From Limonium bicolor (lineage: Eukaryota > Streptophyta > Magnoliopsida > Caryophyllales > Plumbaginaceae), in NCBI GenBank assembly GCA_023374045.1, contig CM041781.1, positions 140,608,982 through 140,672,981 on the forward strand: a stretch of DNA of 64,000 bases, in the 5' to 3' direction. Shown one piece after another: positions 9,614-22,709 of the stretch (its first letter is position 1; every line of letters starts with the position of its first letter). Position numbers and translations under genes: made by a program. Under the pieces are notes generated by a model. That model was not told the DNA's origin, made no database searches, and saw nothing but the letters and a program-made list of their open reading frames with translations.

Positions 9614-12600
9614 TCACTGCTCGAAAAGGGACGGAAACTTAGCACGCAACTCCTCCTCGAGTTCCCTTGTTGCCCCACGCTCGGACTGATCAGACCACTG
9701 CACCTTAACCATAGGCAGTGTCTTGCTACGAAGCCGACGAACATCCCGTGCTAAAATACGAACCGGAACTGCCTCATAGGTGAAATCATCTCTGAGTCGA
9801 AGCTGACCATAGTCAATCACATGCGAAGGATCATGTAGATACTTCCTGAGCATCGACACATGGAACACGTCGTGCACTCCTGCTAGAGCTGGTGGCAATG
9901 CCAATCTGTAAGCCACCGGCCCAACCTTCCCAAGCACCTCAAAAGGCCTACGAACCGAGGACTCAGCTTGCCTCGCTTCCCAAAACGAACCACACCCCGA
10001 ACTGGAGAGATCTTCAGGTACACGTGGTCTCCCACCTGAAACTCAAGCGGACGGCGTCTCGATCTGCATAACTCTTCTGCCGGCTCTGGGCAACCAACAA
10101 ACGCTCCCTGATAGTCTTAACTTTGTCCACAGCTCCCTGCACCAACTCAGGACCTACAATCGCCCTCTCCCGCAGGTCATCCCAACAAATAGGAGATCTA
10201 CAGCGCCTACCATACAACGCCTCGTATGGGCCATCCAATGCTCGATTGGAAACTATTATTGTAGGCGAACTCAATCAAGTCACATGCTGATCCCAGCTGC
10301 CCCCGAAGTCGAGCACACAAGCCCTCAACATGTCCTCCAAAATCTGATTCGTCCTCTCCGTCTGCCCATCGGTCTGAGGATGATAAGCCGAACTGAAAGC
10401 CAAATTCGTCCCTAACGCCTTATGCAGGCTTCGCCAGAAGCGAGATACAAATCTCGGATCTCTGTCCGAAACGATCGTCGCCGGCACACCGTGCAACCTC
10501 ACAATCTCATCAATATACAGCCGAGCCAGGCGCTCCAGGCTGAAGGTCTTCCTCACAGGCAAGAAATGAGCTGACTTCGTCAACCGGTCCACAATCACCC
10601 ATAGCGCATCGTACCCAGAAGATGTCCTAGGCAACCCCACAATAAAATCCATGCCAACACTCTCCCATTTCCACTCAGGAACGGGAAGAGGCTGCAGAAG
10701 ACCCGCAGGTCGCTGATGCTCAGCCTTCACCTGCTGACAGGTTTGGCAACGAGCCACAAAATCAGAAATCTCCCTCTTCATATTCGCCCACCAAAAGGAC
10801 TCTCGGAGGTCCCGGTACATCTTCACCCCTCCTGGGTGCACTGAATAAGGAGCTCCATGAGCCTCCTGCATAATCTCCCGCCTAAGGTCGCCTCCACTAG
10901 GCACACAAACTCTGCCCCTGAAGCGGAGACAGTCATCGCTGGACACAGAAAACTCTGACTCCTGATCATCTGACAACTTCTCCCTGATCTTACACAACTC
11001 AGCATCAGTCTTCTGACCCTCTCTGATCCGCTCAATCAAAGTAGACTGGACCTGAATCGAAGCAATCATCCCGGCACGGTCGGACCGAACAACCCAAACC
11101 CCCATACGCTGAAGCTCAAAAGCAGACCTCTGAACCCCTGACAACGAGCAAGCAAGTCCAGGAGCACCTCTACGGCTCAAGGCATCCGCCACCACATTCG
11201 CTCTACCCGGATGGTAGAGGATCTCCAGGTCGTAGTCATGTAACAGCTCCAACCAGCGCCGCTGTCTCAAATTCAATTCCTTCTGCGTGAACAGATATTT
11301 GAGACTCTTGTGATCCGTGTAGACCTTACACGTCACCCCATACAAATAGTGCCGCCAGATCTTCAAGCGAAGACCACAGCAGCTAGCTCCAAGTCATGGG
11401 TAGGATAATTCTTCTCATACGGCTTCAACTGTCGTGACCCATACGCTACCACCTTTCCCTGCTGCATCAGAACACACCCCAACCCTCTGTGGGAAGCGTC
11501 ACAGAACACCTCGAAGCCCTCTGTCCCAGAAGGCAACGTCAAAATCGGAGCCGAAGTCAACCTCTTCTTCAACTCCTGGAAGCTCTCCTGGCACGCCTCA
11601 CTCCAGTCAAACTTGACATCCTTCCTAAGAAGAGGGTCAAGGGAGATACGATCTTAGAAAAGCCCTCCACGAACTTCCTATAATACCCAGCCAATCCCAG
11701 AAAACTGCGCACCTCAGACACACTAGTGGGCTTCGCCCACTCCATAACTGCCTTAATCTTCTCTGGGTCCACTGATATGCCATCCTTCGAAACCACGTGG
11801 CCAAGAAACACCACTCTATCCAACCAAACTCACACTTCTTCAATTTAGCATACAGCTCCTTCTCCTTCAACGTCCGTAGAACCATCCTCAGATGCTCCTC
11901 ATGCTCCTCAGCACTCTTGGAGTACACCAAGATGTCGTCAATAAACACAACTACAAAAGAATCCAAGAAAGGTTTGAAGACTCTGTTCATCATATCCATG
12001 AAGAACGACGGGGCATTGGTCAAACCAAAAGGCATGACCAAGAACTCATAATGCCCATACCGGGTCCTAAATGCAGACTTAGACACATCCTCGGCCTTAA
12101 TCTTCAGCTGATGATATCCAGAACGCAAGTCGATCTTCGAGAAAACTGTCGCCCCTGCAACTGGTCAAAGAGATCATCAATGCGGGGAAGAGGATACCGA
12201 TTCTTGATGGTAACCTTGTTCAATTCCCTATAATCAATGCACAATCTGAAGGAGCCATCCTTCTTCTTCACGAACAACACAGGTGCTCCCCATGGAGACA
12301 CGCTAGGGCGAATGAAGCCCTTATCCAGAAGATCCTGCAGCTGCACCTTCAGCTCCTTAAGCTCTGCCGGACTCATGCGATAGGGAGCCTTAGAGATAGG
12401 CTGAGTCCCTGGCGCTAACTCAATAGAAAACTCCACCTCACGATCAGGTGGTAGTCCTGGCACATCGTCCTGGAACACCTCAGGAAACTCACACACAATG
12501 GGGATCTCCTCCAACCGGGATCCCTCCTTAACCTCAGGTACAAAGCAGAGAAACCCCTGGCAGCCCTTCCTCAAGGAACGGACTGCCTGCATAGCGGACA

Positions 12601-14080
12601 CCAACACAGGAGCACAAGGAATGGAATTCCCCACAAAAGCAAAACGGGTCTCACCCGGTCTATCAAACACAACTCTCCTAGCTGCACAATCTATATGGGC
12701 ATGGTGCTCTGCTAGCCAGTCCATGCCCAAAATCACATCGAAGCAAGACATACGCATAGGGATCAAATCAGCAGACAAGTTCCTATCCATAATCACTACC
12801 GGAACCGACTTACACACAGAATCAAGTACACAAGCAGGTACGCCACTCAGCGGGCTAGAAATACACAAATCCACATCACAAGGCACAGCAGACAACCCGA
12901 GACTACCCACTAAATCAGCAGACACAAAGGAGTGGGTAGCTCCTGAATCAAACAAGCAGAAAACTGGCTGAGAAGAGATCTGAAGAATACCTGACACAAC
13001 TCGGCCTGAGTCGCGGTCTCGCTCACCAGCTAGAGCGTACACACGAGCCTGGGTCTGGGGCTTCTTCTGATCAGTCTTCTGCCCGGACCCTGAACCAGCT
13101 CCTCGGCCCTCAGAACCGCCACTGCTACCTCCACCTCTAGCCTGTGGACACTGGGCAATGCGATGGTCTAGCGAACCACACTTGAAGCACGCCCCGGACT
13201 TCCTGTAGCACTCCCGCCCAGGATGGAAACGGTCACACTCCGCACACTTCTCCACAGCAGGAGATGCTGATGAAGAAGAACCCCGGTCTCCTCTATACTT
13301 CTTCTTCTGAGAAGAAGTCTGCTCACGCCTCTCGGGCTCCTCCACGCGACCCTTCCTCTTCTGGTCCTTGCCCTTATCGGGCCTCTGGTCCCTCTTCTCA
13401 TACCGCTGCCTAGCCTGCAGCTCAGACTCCACCACCAACGCCACATCGGCCACATCCCGGAAAGTCTTGTGGCGAAAAGGTGCCACAGCAGCTCGAATGT
13501 CACCCCTCAAACCAGCCTCAAACTTCCTAGCCTTCCGGTTATCATCTGGCTCAGGCACAAACTTCGAAAGGGAGAATAAACTTCCTCACATAGTCATCCA
13601 CTGACATCTCCTTCGTCTGGCGAAGCCTCCCATACTCTACAATCTTCTGATCCCTGAAGACATCGGGATAGAACTGCTGATTGAAGCAGCCCCTAACTGC
13701 TCCCATGTCCATGGGTGGGGGTACTTCCCTTCGACCGTCTTCCACCACTCCTTCGCCTCCGACTGAAACATGAAGGTAGCAAATCCGACTTTCTGATCCT
13801 CCTCACATCCCATGACCCGCAGAAGGTCCTCAATGGCAGTGATCCAGTGGCTCGCCTCCTGTGGGTCGCCACTAGCATCAAAAGAAGGTGGCTTCAGCTT
13901 CAGAAACTCCTGAAGCGCCTTCACATTATTGCCCCCCGCGTTACCGGCTCCTGCCGCCTGACCAGCAGTGGCCCCTACAGTCTGCAGCACCTGGGTCACC
14001 ACCTGCTGCACAATCTCTGCAATGTCCCCCTGGGGAGCATCGCCTGCAGCTGCACCACGTCCTGAACGTCGGGGAGGCAT
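9614..14080 (-). pseudogene. Gag-pol polyprotein, family C copy 1 (multiple frameshifts)
   Basis: A single ancestral gag-pol frame is broken into at least seven pieces. Domains in order on the minus strand are: Gag from the start codon at 14080 to about 13210; a CX2CX4HX4C zinc knuckle at about 13147-13190; an aspartic protease with DSGATHS at about 12930-12949; reverse transcriptase with FIDD at 11935-11946; RNase H with FCDAS and TDHKS; and integrase with a CQTCQQ zinc site and the D, D, E core ([19 protein letters not shown]). A [18 protein letters not shown] tail ends in a chromodomain-like VKVQWSDQ segment. Order and tail match the Tekay/Del chromoviruses. One early gag frameshift is shared with copy 2. 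As assembled it cannot make a full polyprotein. Confidence 0.9.
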
Positions 14081-14189
14081 ACTGAAGATACAACATCAAA
14101 ATTTATCAGAAACCAACAAGCAGCAAACAGCAGACCTTTCAGACACCCACACATGCAGACAAAACCCCACAGACACCAAAGAACGAGCA

Positions 14190-14205
14190 ACCTGGCTCTG
14201 ATACC
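14190..14205 (-). other. Primer binding site, initiator-Met tRNA type, copy 1
   Basis: The minus strand reads TGGTATCAGAGCCAGG, whose first 12 bases are the usual plant tRNA-iMet primer site. It starts 5 bases inside the LTR 2 boundary at 14211. Confidence 0.85.
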
Positions 14206-14210
14206 ACTAA

Positions 14211-16153
14211 ATGTAACGACCCCAAAACCGGCCTAGGAGTTAGGGCCGTTACACGCCGCGAGTCTACTACCTAACGTCGCAAGGCTCTAAGCAAACGAAT
14301 CCCAAAACCGAATAAGAAACTTGTATAAATACCAAAGAGTTTACAAGATCCAAAGCTTACAAGTCAAATACAAAGAGAAGGCCCAAGGCTACACAAAGTA
14401 CTAAAGCGTCCAAAGCGCAAGCAAACAAAGTCTAAAGGCACATAAAAATAAACAAGCTCCAGAAGGGGACGAGGAGAGAAGATCCCACGAGCTCAATCTG
14501 CAACAAAGTAAAGGGGTGAGCTAAACAGCCCAGCAAGCAGAAGACTTCCTCAAGGAAGCCACTCAAAACAGAAGCAGAAGAATACTTATAAACAGAGAGG
14601 ATAGCGGAGTCTATAAATAGACCGAATGAAACCACAAAACAGAGCAGAGCAGAACGGAATATCACTTCAAAACACAGTCGGACCTTCAGATCAGAAACAG
14701 AGAATGGGACACTAGAAACAAGCTAACACAACAGAAGGACACATAAGGTCCTATGGATCCGAGGATCCCACAACAGAAGCCGTAGAGACAGCTAACAGAC
14801 CCGTCGGTCAAATAACGTCCTAAGGGAGACCCTAAGGAGTAAAACAGAAGGAATTCCTGCGCAGCATGCTACGGGACAGCCCGACCCGACTATCCAAGGC
14901 TCAGAAGCAAAGTAACTAGGTCCCAAAACCAAAAGCTCACAAAACAGATCTTAAGCGCATAAAATGCATATAAACAGCATAGGAAGCTTGTACACAGATA
15001 GGGGAATCCAACCCCGCAAACGGAACTCAAAACGGAGCTAAAACGAGAAGTTATGCTCAAAACAGTGGCATGTCCGAACTTGCGTCCGACCTTGCAAGTT
15101 CGGACAGAGGCCGAGAATCAGAGGTCGCGGAGATACAAATGTCCGAACTTACGTCCGAACATCGAAGTTCGGACGTAAGTCGAGAGTTGAAACCAAAATC
15201 ACTTTGTCCGAACTTGCGTCCGACCTTGCAAGTTCGGACACACGTCGAAACTTTTACGAAAATCCATCCTAGCGTCAGGTCCGAACTTTGAAGTTCGGAC
15301 CGATGTTCGGACACTTCAAAACCTTCAAAAACAAAACGCGCCCGATGCACTGTCCGAACTTCCAAGTTCGGACAGATGTTCGGACAGCGCGAAACTGACG
15401 AATCCAGAGCGAACAACGCGCAGAATCAACCAAAATCACCAAACTCACCAAATCCACGGAATGGTAAATCAGTACCCTCGGGGGTTTAGCCACGCGATTA
15501 ACAACACAAAACCGAAGCAAAACACCCAATCAAAACACAATTGCAAGACAGAAAGGTTAGAACGAAACAGTCCCCGAGGGTGAGTAAACAACCCCGATTC
15601 CATCCCCCACTTACATCAATTCGCAGAGGAGAAGCTATCCGACGATGCCAGCAATCAGACGAGCAACGCAGCAGAGAAGACGGGCAATGCACCACTGAAT
15701 TCAGCAACAATCAGATACCTCAAACTCAGAACGATCTTCCTCAAAAACTGAGACCGAACGAAAAATTCACAACCTAACCAACCTGATTATGCAGAGGAGA
15801 ACAATCCTGACCACAGCAGCAAGAGAGCGAGCCAAAACCACCACACTAGCGCCAGCAATTCACACCAGAACTTCAAAGCACTCAAGAGAAAAAGGAGAGG
15901 GAGAACGTAGAAACTGTCGAGAGAGAGAGCGCTCCTCAAAATAGATCGTGATTGCAGAAAGAAATAAAATGACTTAACCTTCCTTAATTAAGCCTTACCA
16001 AAATAAAGAGAGGGAAAGACCTCCTTGTCCTCATCCTTTAATTAATTGCCTCCGACGTCCCAATTACTAAACACGGCACCACATAAATAATTAATATCAT
16101 AAACCAGAATGTTATGTAACGAAATCTGAAAAACGAAAATACGGAGTATTACA
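14211..16153 (-). mobile_element. Family C LTR 2 (shared middle LTR)
   Basis: Same termini as the other family C LTRs. It is flanked by a primer site on the left and a polypurine tract on the right, so it is at once the 5' LTR of copy 1 and the 3' LTR of copy 2. Its sequence variants agree with LTR 3 over most of the first 850 bases and with LTR 1 in the part around 15330-15560. That mosaic pattern would follow from recombination or gene conversion. Confidence 0.88.
15071..15386 (-). repeat. Dyad array in LTR C2
   Basis: Five units with the same TGTCCGAACTT / AAGTTCGGAC halves as in LTR C1, with small indels in the spacers and restored symmetry where LTR C1 has a mismatch (TTCGGACC here against TTCAGACC there). 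Confidence 0.85.
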
Positions 16154-16172
16154 TCACTCCCCCCTTAAAAGG
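16154..16172 (-). other. Polypurine tract, family C copy 2
   Basis: Same sequence as the tract at 9568-9586, directly adjoining LTR 2 on the minus strand. Confidence 0.75.
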
Positions 16173-16199
16173 AATTTCGTCCTCGAAATTCAACATACC

Positions 16200-19100
16200 T
16201 CACTGCTCGAAAAGGGAAGGAACTTAGCACGCAACTCCTCCTCGAGTTCCCATGTCGCCTCACGCTCGGACTGATCAGACCACTGCACCTTAACCATAGG
16301 CAGTGTCTTGCTACGAAGCCGACGAACATCCCGTGCTAAAATACGAACCGGAACTGCCTCATAGTGAAATCATCTCTGAGTCGAAGCTGACCATAGTCAA
16401 TCACATGCGAAGGATCATGTAGATACTTCCTGAGCATCGACACATGGAACACGTCATGCACTCCTGCTAGAGCTGGTGGCAATGCCAATCTGTAAGCCAC
16501 CGGCCCAACCTTCCCAAGCACCTCAAAAGGCCCTACGAACCGAGGACTCAGCTTGCCCCGCTTCCCAAAACGAACCACACCCCGAACTGGAGAGATCTTC
16601 AGTACACGTGGTCTCCCACCTGAAACTCAAGCGGACGGCGTCTGATCTGCATAACTCTTCTGCCGGCTCTGGGCAACCAACAAACGCTCCCTGATAGTCT
16701 TAACTTTGTCCACAGCTCCCTGCACCAACTCAGGACCTACAATCGCCCTCTCCGCAGGTCATCCCAACAAATAGGAGATCTACAGCGCCTACCATACAAC
16801 GCCTCATATGGAGCCATCCCAATGCTCGATTGGAAACTATTATTGTAGGCGAACTCAATCAAAGTCACATGCTGATCCCAGCTGCCCCCGAAGTCGAGCA
16901 CACAAGCCCTCAACATGTCCTCCAAAATCTGATTCGTCCTCTCCGTCTGCCCATCGGTCTGAGGATGATAAGCCGAACTGAAAGCCAAATTCGTCCCTAA
17001 CGCCTTATGCAGGCTCCGCCAGAAGCGAGATACAAATCTCGGATCTCTGTCCGAAACGATCGTCGCCGGCACACCGTGCAACCTCACAATCTCATCATAT
17101 ACAGCCGAGCCAGGCGCTCAAGGCTGAAGGTCTTCCTCACAGGCAAGAAATGAGCTGACTTCGTCAACCGGTCCACAATCACCCATAGCGCATCGTACCC
17201 AGAAGATGTCCTAGGCAACCCCACAATAAAATCCATGCCAACACTCTCCCATTTCCACTCAGGAACGGGAAGAGGCTGCAGAAGACCCGCAGGTCGCTGA
17301 TGCTCAGCCTTCACCTGCTGACAGGTTTGGCAACGAGCCACAAAATCGAAATCTCCCTCTTCATATTCGCCCACCAAAAGGACTCTCGGAGGTCCCGGTA
17401 CATCTTCACCCCTCCTGGGTGCACAGAATAAGGAGCTCCATGAGCCTCCTGCATAATCTCCCCCTAAGGTCGCCTCCACTAGGCACACAAACTCTGCCCC
17501 TGAAGCGAGACAATCATCGCTGGACACAGAAAACTCTGACTCCTGCTCATCTGACAACTTCTCCTGATCTTACCAACTCAGCATCAGCCTTCTGACCCTC
17601 TCTGATCCGCTCAATCAAAGTAGACTGGACCTGAATCGAAGCAATCATCCCGGCACGGTCGACCGAACAACCCAAATCCCCATACGCTGAAGCTCAAAAG
17701 CAGACCTCTGAACCCCTGACAACGAACAAGCAAGTCCAGGAGCACCCTACGGCTCAAGGCATCCGCCACCACATTCGCTCTACCCGGATGGTAGAGGATC
17801 TCCAGGTCGTAGTCATGTAACAGCTCCAACCAGCGCCGCTGTCTCAAATTCAATTCCTTCTGCGTGAACAGATATTTGAGACTCTTGTGATCCGTGTAGA
17901 CCTTACACGTCACCCCATACAAATAGTGCCGCCAGATCTTCAAGCGAAGACCACAGCAGCTAGCTCCAAGTCATGGGTAGGATAATTCTTCTCATACGGC
18001 TTCAACTGTCGTGACCCATACGCTACCACCTTTCCCTGCTGCATCAGAACACACCCCAACCCTCTGTGGGAAGCGTCACAGAACACCTCGAAGCCCTCTG
18101 TCCCAGAAGGCAACGTCAAAATCGGAGCCGAAGTCAACCTCTTCTTCAACTCCTGGAAGCTCTCCTGGCACGCCTCACTCCAGTCAAACTTGACATCCTT
18201 CCTAAGAAGACGAGTCAAGGGAGATACGATCTTAGAAAAGCCCTCCACGAACTTCCTATAATACCCAGCCAATCCCAGAAAACTGCGCACCTCAGACACA
18301 CTAGTGGGCTTCGCCCACTCCATAACTGCCTTAATCTTCTCTGGGTCCACTGATATGCCATCCTTCGAACCACGTGCCAAGGAACACCACTCTATCCAAC
18401 CAAACTCACACTTCTTCAATTTAGCATACAACTCCTTCTCCTTCAACGTCTGTAGAACCATCCTCAGATGCTCCTCATGCTCCTCAGCACTCTTGGAGTA
18501 CACCAAGATGTCGTCAATAAACACAACTACAAAAGAATCCAAGAAAGGTTTGAAGACTCTGTTCATCATATCCATGAAGAACGACGGGGCATTGGTCAAA
18601 CCAAAAGGCATGACCAAGAACTCAATGCCCATACGGGTCCTAAATGCAGACTTAGGCACATCCTCGGCCTTAATCTTCAGCTGATGATATCCAGAACGCA
18701 AGTCGATCTTCGAGAAACTGTCGCCCCTGCTAACTGGTCAAAGAGATCATCAATGCGGGGAAGAGGATACCGATTCTTGATGGTAACCTTTTCAATTCCC
18801 TGTATCAATGCACAATCTGAAGGAGCCATCCTTCTTCTTCACAACAACACAGGTGCTCCCCATGGAGACACGCTAGGGCGAATGAAGCCCTTATCCAGAA
18901 GATCCTGCAGCTGCACCTTCAGCTCCTTAAGCTCTGCCGGACTCATGCGATAGGGAGCCTTAGAGATAGGCTGAGTCCCTGGCGCTAACTCAATAGAAAA
19001 CTCCACCTCACGATCAGGTGGTAGTCCTGGCACATCGTCCTGGAACACCTCAGGAAACTCACACACAATGGGGATCTCCTCCAACCGGGATCCCTCCTTA

Positions 19101-20646
19101 ACCTCAGGTACAAAGCAAGAAACCCCTGGCAGCCCTTCCTCAAGGAACGGACTGCCTGCATAGCAGACACCAACACAGGAGCACAAGGAATGGAATTCCC
19201 CACAAAAGCAAAACGGGTCTCACCCGGTCTATCAACACACTCTCCTAGCTGCACAATCTATATGGGCATGGTGCTCTGCTAGCCAGTCCATGCCCAAAAT
19301 CACATCGAAGCAAGACATACGCATAGGGATCAAATCAGCAGACAAGTTCCTATCCATAATCACTACCGGAACCGACTTACACACAGAATCAAGTACACAA
19401 GCAGGTACGCCACTCAGCGGGCTAGAAATACACAAATCCACATCACAAGGCACAGCAGACAACCCGAGACTACCCACTAAATCAGCAGACACAAAGGAGT
19501 GGGTAGCTCCTGAATCAAACAAGCAGAAAACTGGCTGAGAAGAGATCTGAAGAATACCTGACACAACTCGGCCTGAGTCGCGGTCTCGCTCACCAGCTAG
19601 AGCGTACACACGAGCCTGGGTCTGGGGCTTCTTCTGATCAGTCTTCTGCCCGGACCCTGAACCAGCTCCTCGGCCCTCAGAACCGCCACTGCTACCTCCA
19701 CCTCTAGCCTGTGGACACTGGGCAATGCGATGGTCTAGCGAACCACACTTGAAGCACGCCCCGGACTTCCTGTAGCACTCCCGCCCAGGATGGAAACGGT
19801 CACACTCCGCACACTTCTCCACAGCAGGAGATGCTGATGAAGAAGAACCCCGGTCTCCTCTATACTTCTTCTTCTGAGAAGAAGTCTGCTCACGCCTCTC
19901 GGGCTCCTCCACGCGACCCTTCCTCTTCTGGTCCTTGCCCTTATCGGGCCTCTGGTCCCTCTTCTCATACCGCTGCCTAGCCTGCAGCTCAGACTCCACC
20001 ACCAACGCCACATCGGCCACATCCCGGAAAGTCTTGTGGCGAAAAGGTGCCACAGCAGCTCGAATGTCACCCCTCAAACCAGCCTCAAACTTCCTAGCCT
20101 TCCGGTTATCATCTGGCTCAGGCACAAACTTCGAAAGGGAAATAAACTTCCTCACATAGTCATCCACTGACATCTCCTTCGTCTGGCGAAGCCTCCCATA
20201 CTCTACAATCTTCTGATCCCTGAAGACATCGGGATAGAACTGCTGATTGAAGCAGCCCCTAACTGCTCCCATGTCCATGGGTGGGGGTACTTCCCTTCGA
20301 CCGTCTTCCACCACTCCTTCGCCTCCGACTGAAACATGAAGGTAGCAAATCCGACTTTCTGATCCTCCTCACATCCCATGACCCGCAGAAGGTCCTCAAT
20401 GGCAGTGATCCAGTGGCTCGCCTCCTGTGGGTCGCCACTAGCATCAAAAGAAGGTGGCTTCAGCTTCAGAAACTCCTGAAGCGCCTTCACATTATTGCCC
20501 CCCGCGTTACCGGCTCCTGCCGCCTGACCAGCAGTGGCCCCTACAGTCTGCAGCACCTGGGTCACCACCTGCTGCACAATCTCTGCAATGTCCCCCTGGG
20601 GAGCATCGCCTGCAGCTGCACCACGTCCTGAACGTCGGGGAGGCAT
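16200..20646 (-). pseudogene. Gag-pol polyprotein, family C copy 2 (multiple frameshifts)
   Basis: This copy has the same domain order as copy 1: Gag from 20646, zinc knuckle, protease with DSGATHS, RT with FIDD at 18510-18521, RNase H, integrase and a chromodomain-like tail. It has its own set of frameshifts (for example near 19250, 18800, 17590 and 17085). The Gag-protease part is open from 20314 to 19232. The frameshift separating the first about 125 Gag codons from the rest is identical in position to that of copy 1, so both descend from an already defective sequence or share a consensus error. Most other breaks are single-base indels, which could be mutation or poor polishing. Confidence 0.9.
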
Positions 20647-20754
20647 ACTGAAGATACAACATCAAAATTTATCAGAAACCATCAAGCATCAAACCAGACC
20701 TTTCAGACACCCACACATGCAGACAAAACCCCACAGACACCAAAGAACGAGCAA

Positions 20755-20770
20755 CCTGGCTCTGATACCA
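20755..20770 (-). other. Primer binding site, initiator-Met tRNA type, copy 2
   Basis: Identical to the site at 14190-14205 and the same distance from LTR 3. Confidence 0.85.
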
Positions 20771-20775
20771 CTAAA

Positions 20776-22709
20776 TGTAACGACCCCAAAACCGGCCTAG
20801 GAGTTAGGGCCGTTACACGCCGCGAGTCTACTACCTAACGTCGCAAGGCTCTAAGCAAACGAATCCCAAAACCGAATAAAAACTTGTATAAATACCAAAG
20901 AGTTTACAAGATCCAAAGGCTTACAAGTCAAATACAAAGCGAAAGGCCCAAGGCTACACAAAGTACTAAAGCGTCCAAAGCGCAAGCAAACAAAGTCTAA
21001 AGACATAAAATAAACAAGCTCCAGAAGGGGACGAGGAGAGAAGATCCCACGAGCTCAATCTGCAACAAAGTAAAGGGGTGAGCTAAACAGCCCAGCAAGC
21101 AGAAGACTTCCTCAAGGAAGTCCACTCAAAACAGAAGCAGAAGAATACTTATAAACAGAGAGGATAGCGGAGTCATATAAATAGACCGAAGAAACCACAA
21201 AACAGAGGCAGAGCAGAACGGAATATCCTTCAAAACACAGTCGGACCTTCAGATCAGAAACAGAGGAATGGGACACTAGAAACAAGCTAACACAACAGAA
21301 GGACACACATAAGGTCCTATGGATCCGAGGATCCCACAACAGAAGCCGTAGAGACAGCTAACAGACCCGTCGGTCAAATAACGTCCTAAGGGAGACCCTA
21401 AGGAGTATAAACAGAAGGAATTCCTGCGCAGCATGCTACGGGACAGCCCGACCCGACTATCCAAGGCTCAGAAGCAAAGTAACTAGGTCCCAAAACCAAA
21501 AGCTCACAAAACAGATCTTAAGCGCATAAAATGCATATAAACAGCATAGAAGCTTGTACACAGATAGGGGAATCCAACCCCGCAAACGGAACTCAAAACG
21601 GAGCTAAAACGAGAAGTTATGCTCAAAAAGTGGCATGTCCGAACTTGCGTCCGACCTTGCAAGTTCGGACAGAGGCCGAGAATCAGAGGTCGCGGAGATA
21701 CAAATGTCCGAACTTACGTCCGAACGTCAAGTTCGGACGTAAGTCGAGAGTTAAAGCCAAATCATTAGTGTCCGAACTTGCGTCCGACCTTGCAAGTTCG
21801 GACACACGTCGAAACTTTTACGAAAATCATCCTCGCGTCGGTCCGAACTTGAAGTTCGGACCGATGTTCGGACACTTCAAAACCTTCAAAAACAAAACGC
21901 GCCCGATACTGTCCGAACTTACAAGTTCGGACAGACGTTCGGACAGCGCGAAACTGACGAAATCCAGAGCGACAGACGAGCAGAATCAGCCAAAATCACC
22001 ATAACTCACACAAAACTCACGGAATGGTAAATCAGTACCCTCGGGGGTTTAGCCACGCGATTAACAACACAAAACAGAAGAAACACACAAAGCAACACAT
22101 TCAAACAGAAACGAAACAAACCATCCCCGAGGGTGAGCAAACACCCCGATTCCATCCCCCACTTACATCAATTCGCAGAGGAGAAGCTATCCGACGATGC
22201 CAGCAATCAGACGAGCAACGCAGCAGAGAAGACGGGCAATGCACCACTGAATTCAGCAACAATCAGATACCTCAAACTCAGAACGATCTTCCTCAAAAAC
22301 TGAGACCGAACGAAATAATTCACAACCTAACCAACCTGATTATGCAGAGGAGAACAATCCTGACCACAGCAGCAAGAGAGCGAGCCAAATACCACCACAC
22401 TAGCGCCAGCAATTCACACCAGAACTTCAAAAGCACTCAAGAGAAAAAGGAGAGGGAGAACGTAGAAACTGTCGAGAGAGAGAGCGCTCCTCAAAATAGA
22501 TCGTGATTTGCAGAAAGAAATAAAATGACTTAACCTTCCTTAATTAAGCCTTACCAAAATAAAGAGAGGGAAAGACCTCCTTGTCCTCATCCTTTAATTA
22601 ATTGCCTCCGACGTCCCAATTACTAAACACGGCACCACATAACATAATTAATATCATAAACCAGAATGTTATGTAACGAAATCTGAAAACGAAAAATACG
22701 GAGTATACA
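20776..22709 (-). mobile_element. Family C LTR 3 (5' terminal)
   Basis: Starts TGTAACGACCCC and ends at ...GTATACA, where one T of the usual GTATTACA terminus is missing. A cluster of substitutions and small indels at about 21720-22120 sets it apart from LTRs 1 and 2. The sequence beyond 22709 is copia, not family A pol. Confidence 0.86.
21636..21945 (-). repeat. Dyad array in LTR C3
   Basis: Five GTCCGAACTT / AAGTTCGGAC units as in LTRs C1 and C2. Several spacer and core bases differ, but paired changes keep the dyad: unit 5 has CTTACAAG here against CTTCCAAG there, with the flanking stems unchanged. Confidence 0.85.

Larger units (their letters stand above)
7598..22709 (-). mobile_element. 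Tandem gypsy array, family C: LTR-internal-LTR-internal-LTR
   Basis: Three LTRs of about 1.94-1.97 kb (7598-9567, 14211-16153, 20776-22709) enclose two internal regions of about 4.6 kb, all on the minus strand. The middle LTR serves as 5' LTR for one copy and 3' LTR for the other. Each internal region has its own primer site and gag-pol, and a polypurine tract. This is the structure expected from unequal recombination between LTRs. The flanks show no 5-bp target duplication (TCTTC on the left, TGATC on the right). The left flank is a family A pol fragment and the right flank a copia element, so the outer junctions are also rearranged. Confidence 0.9.
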
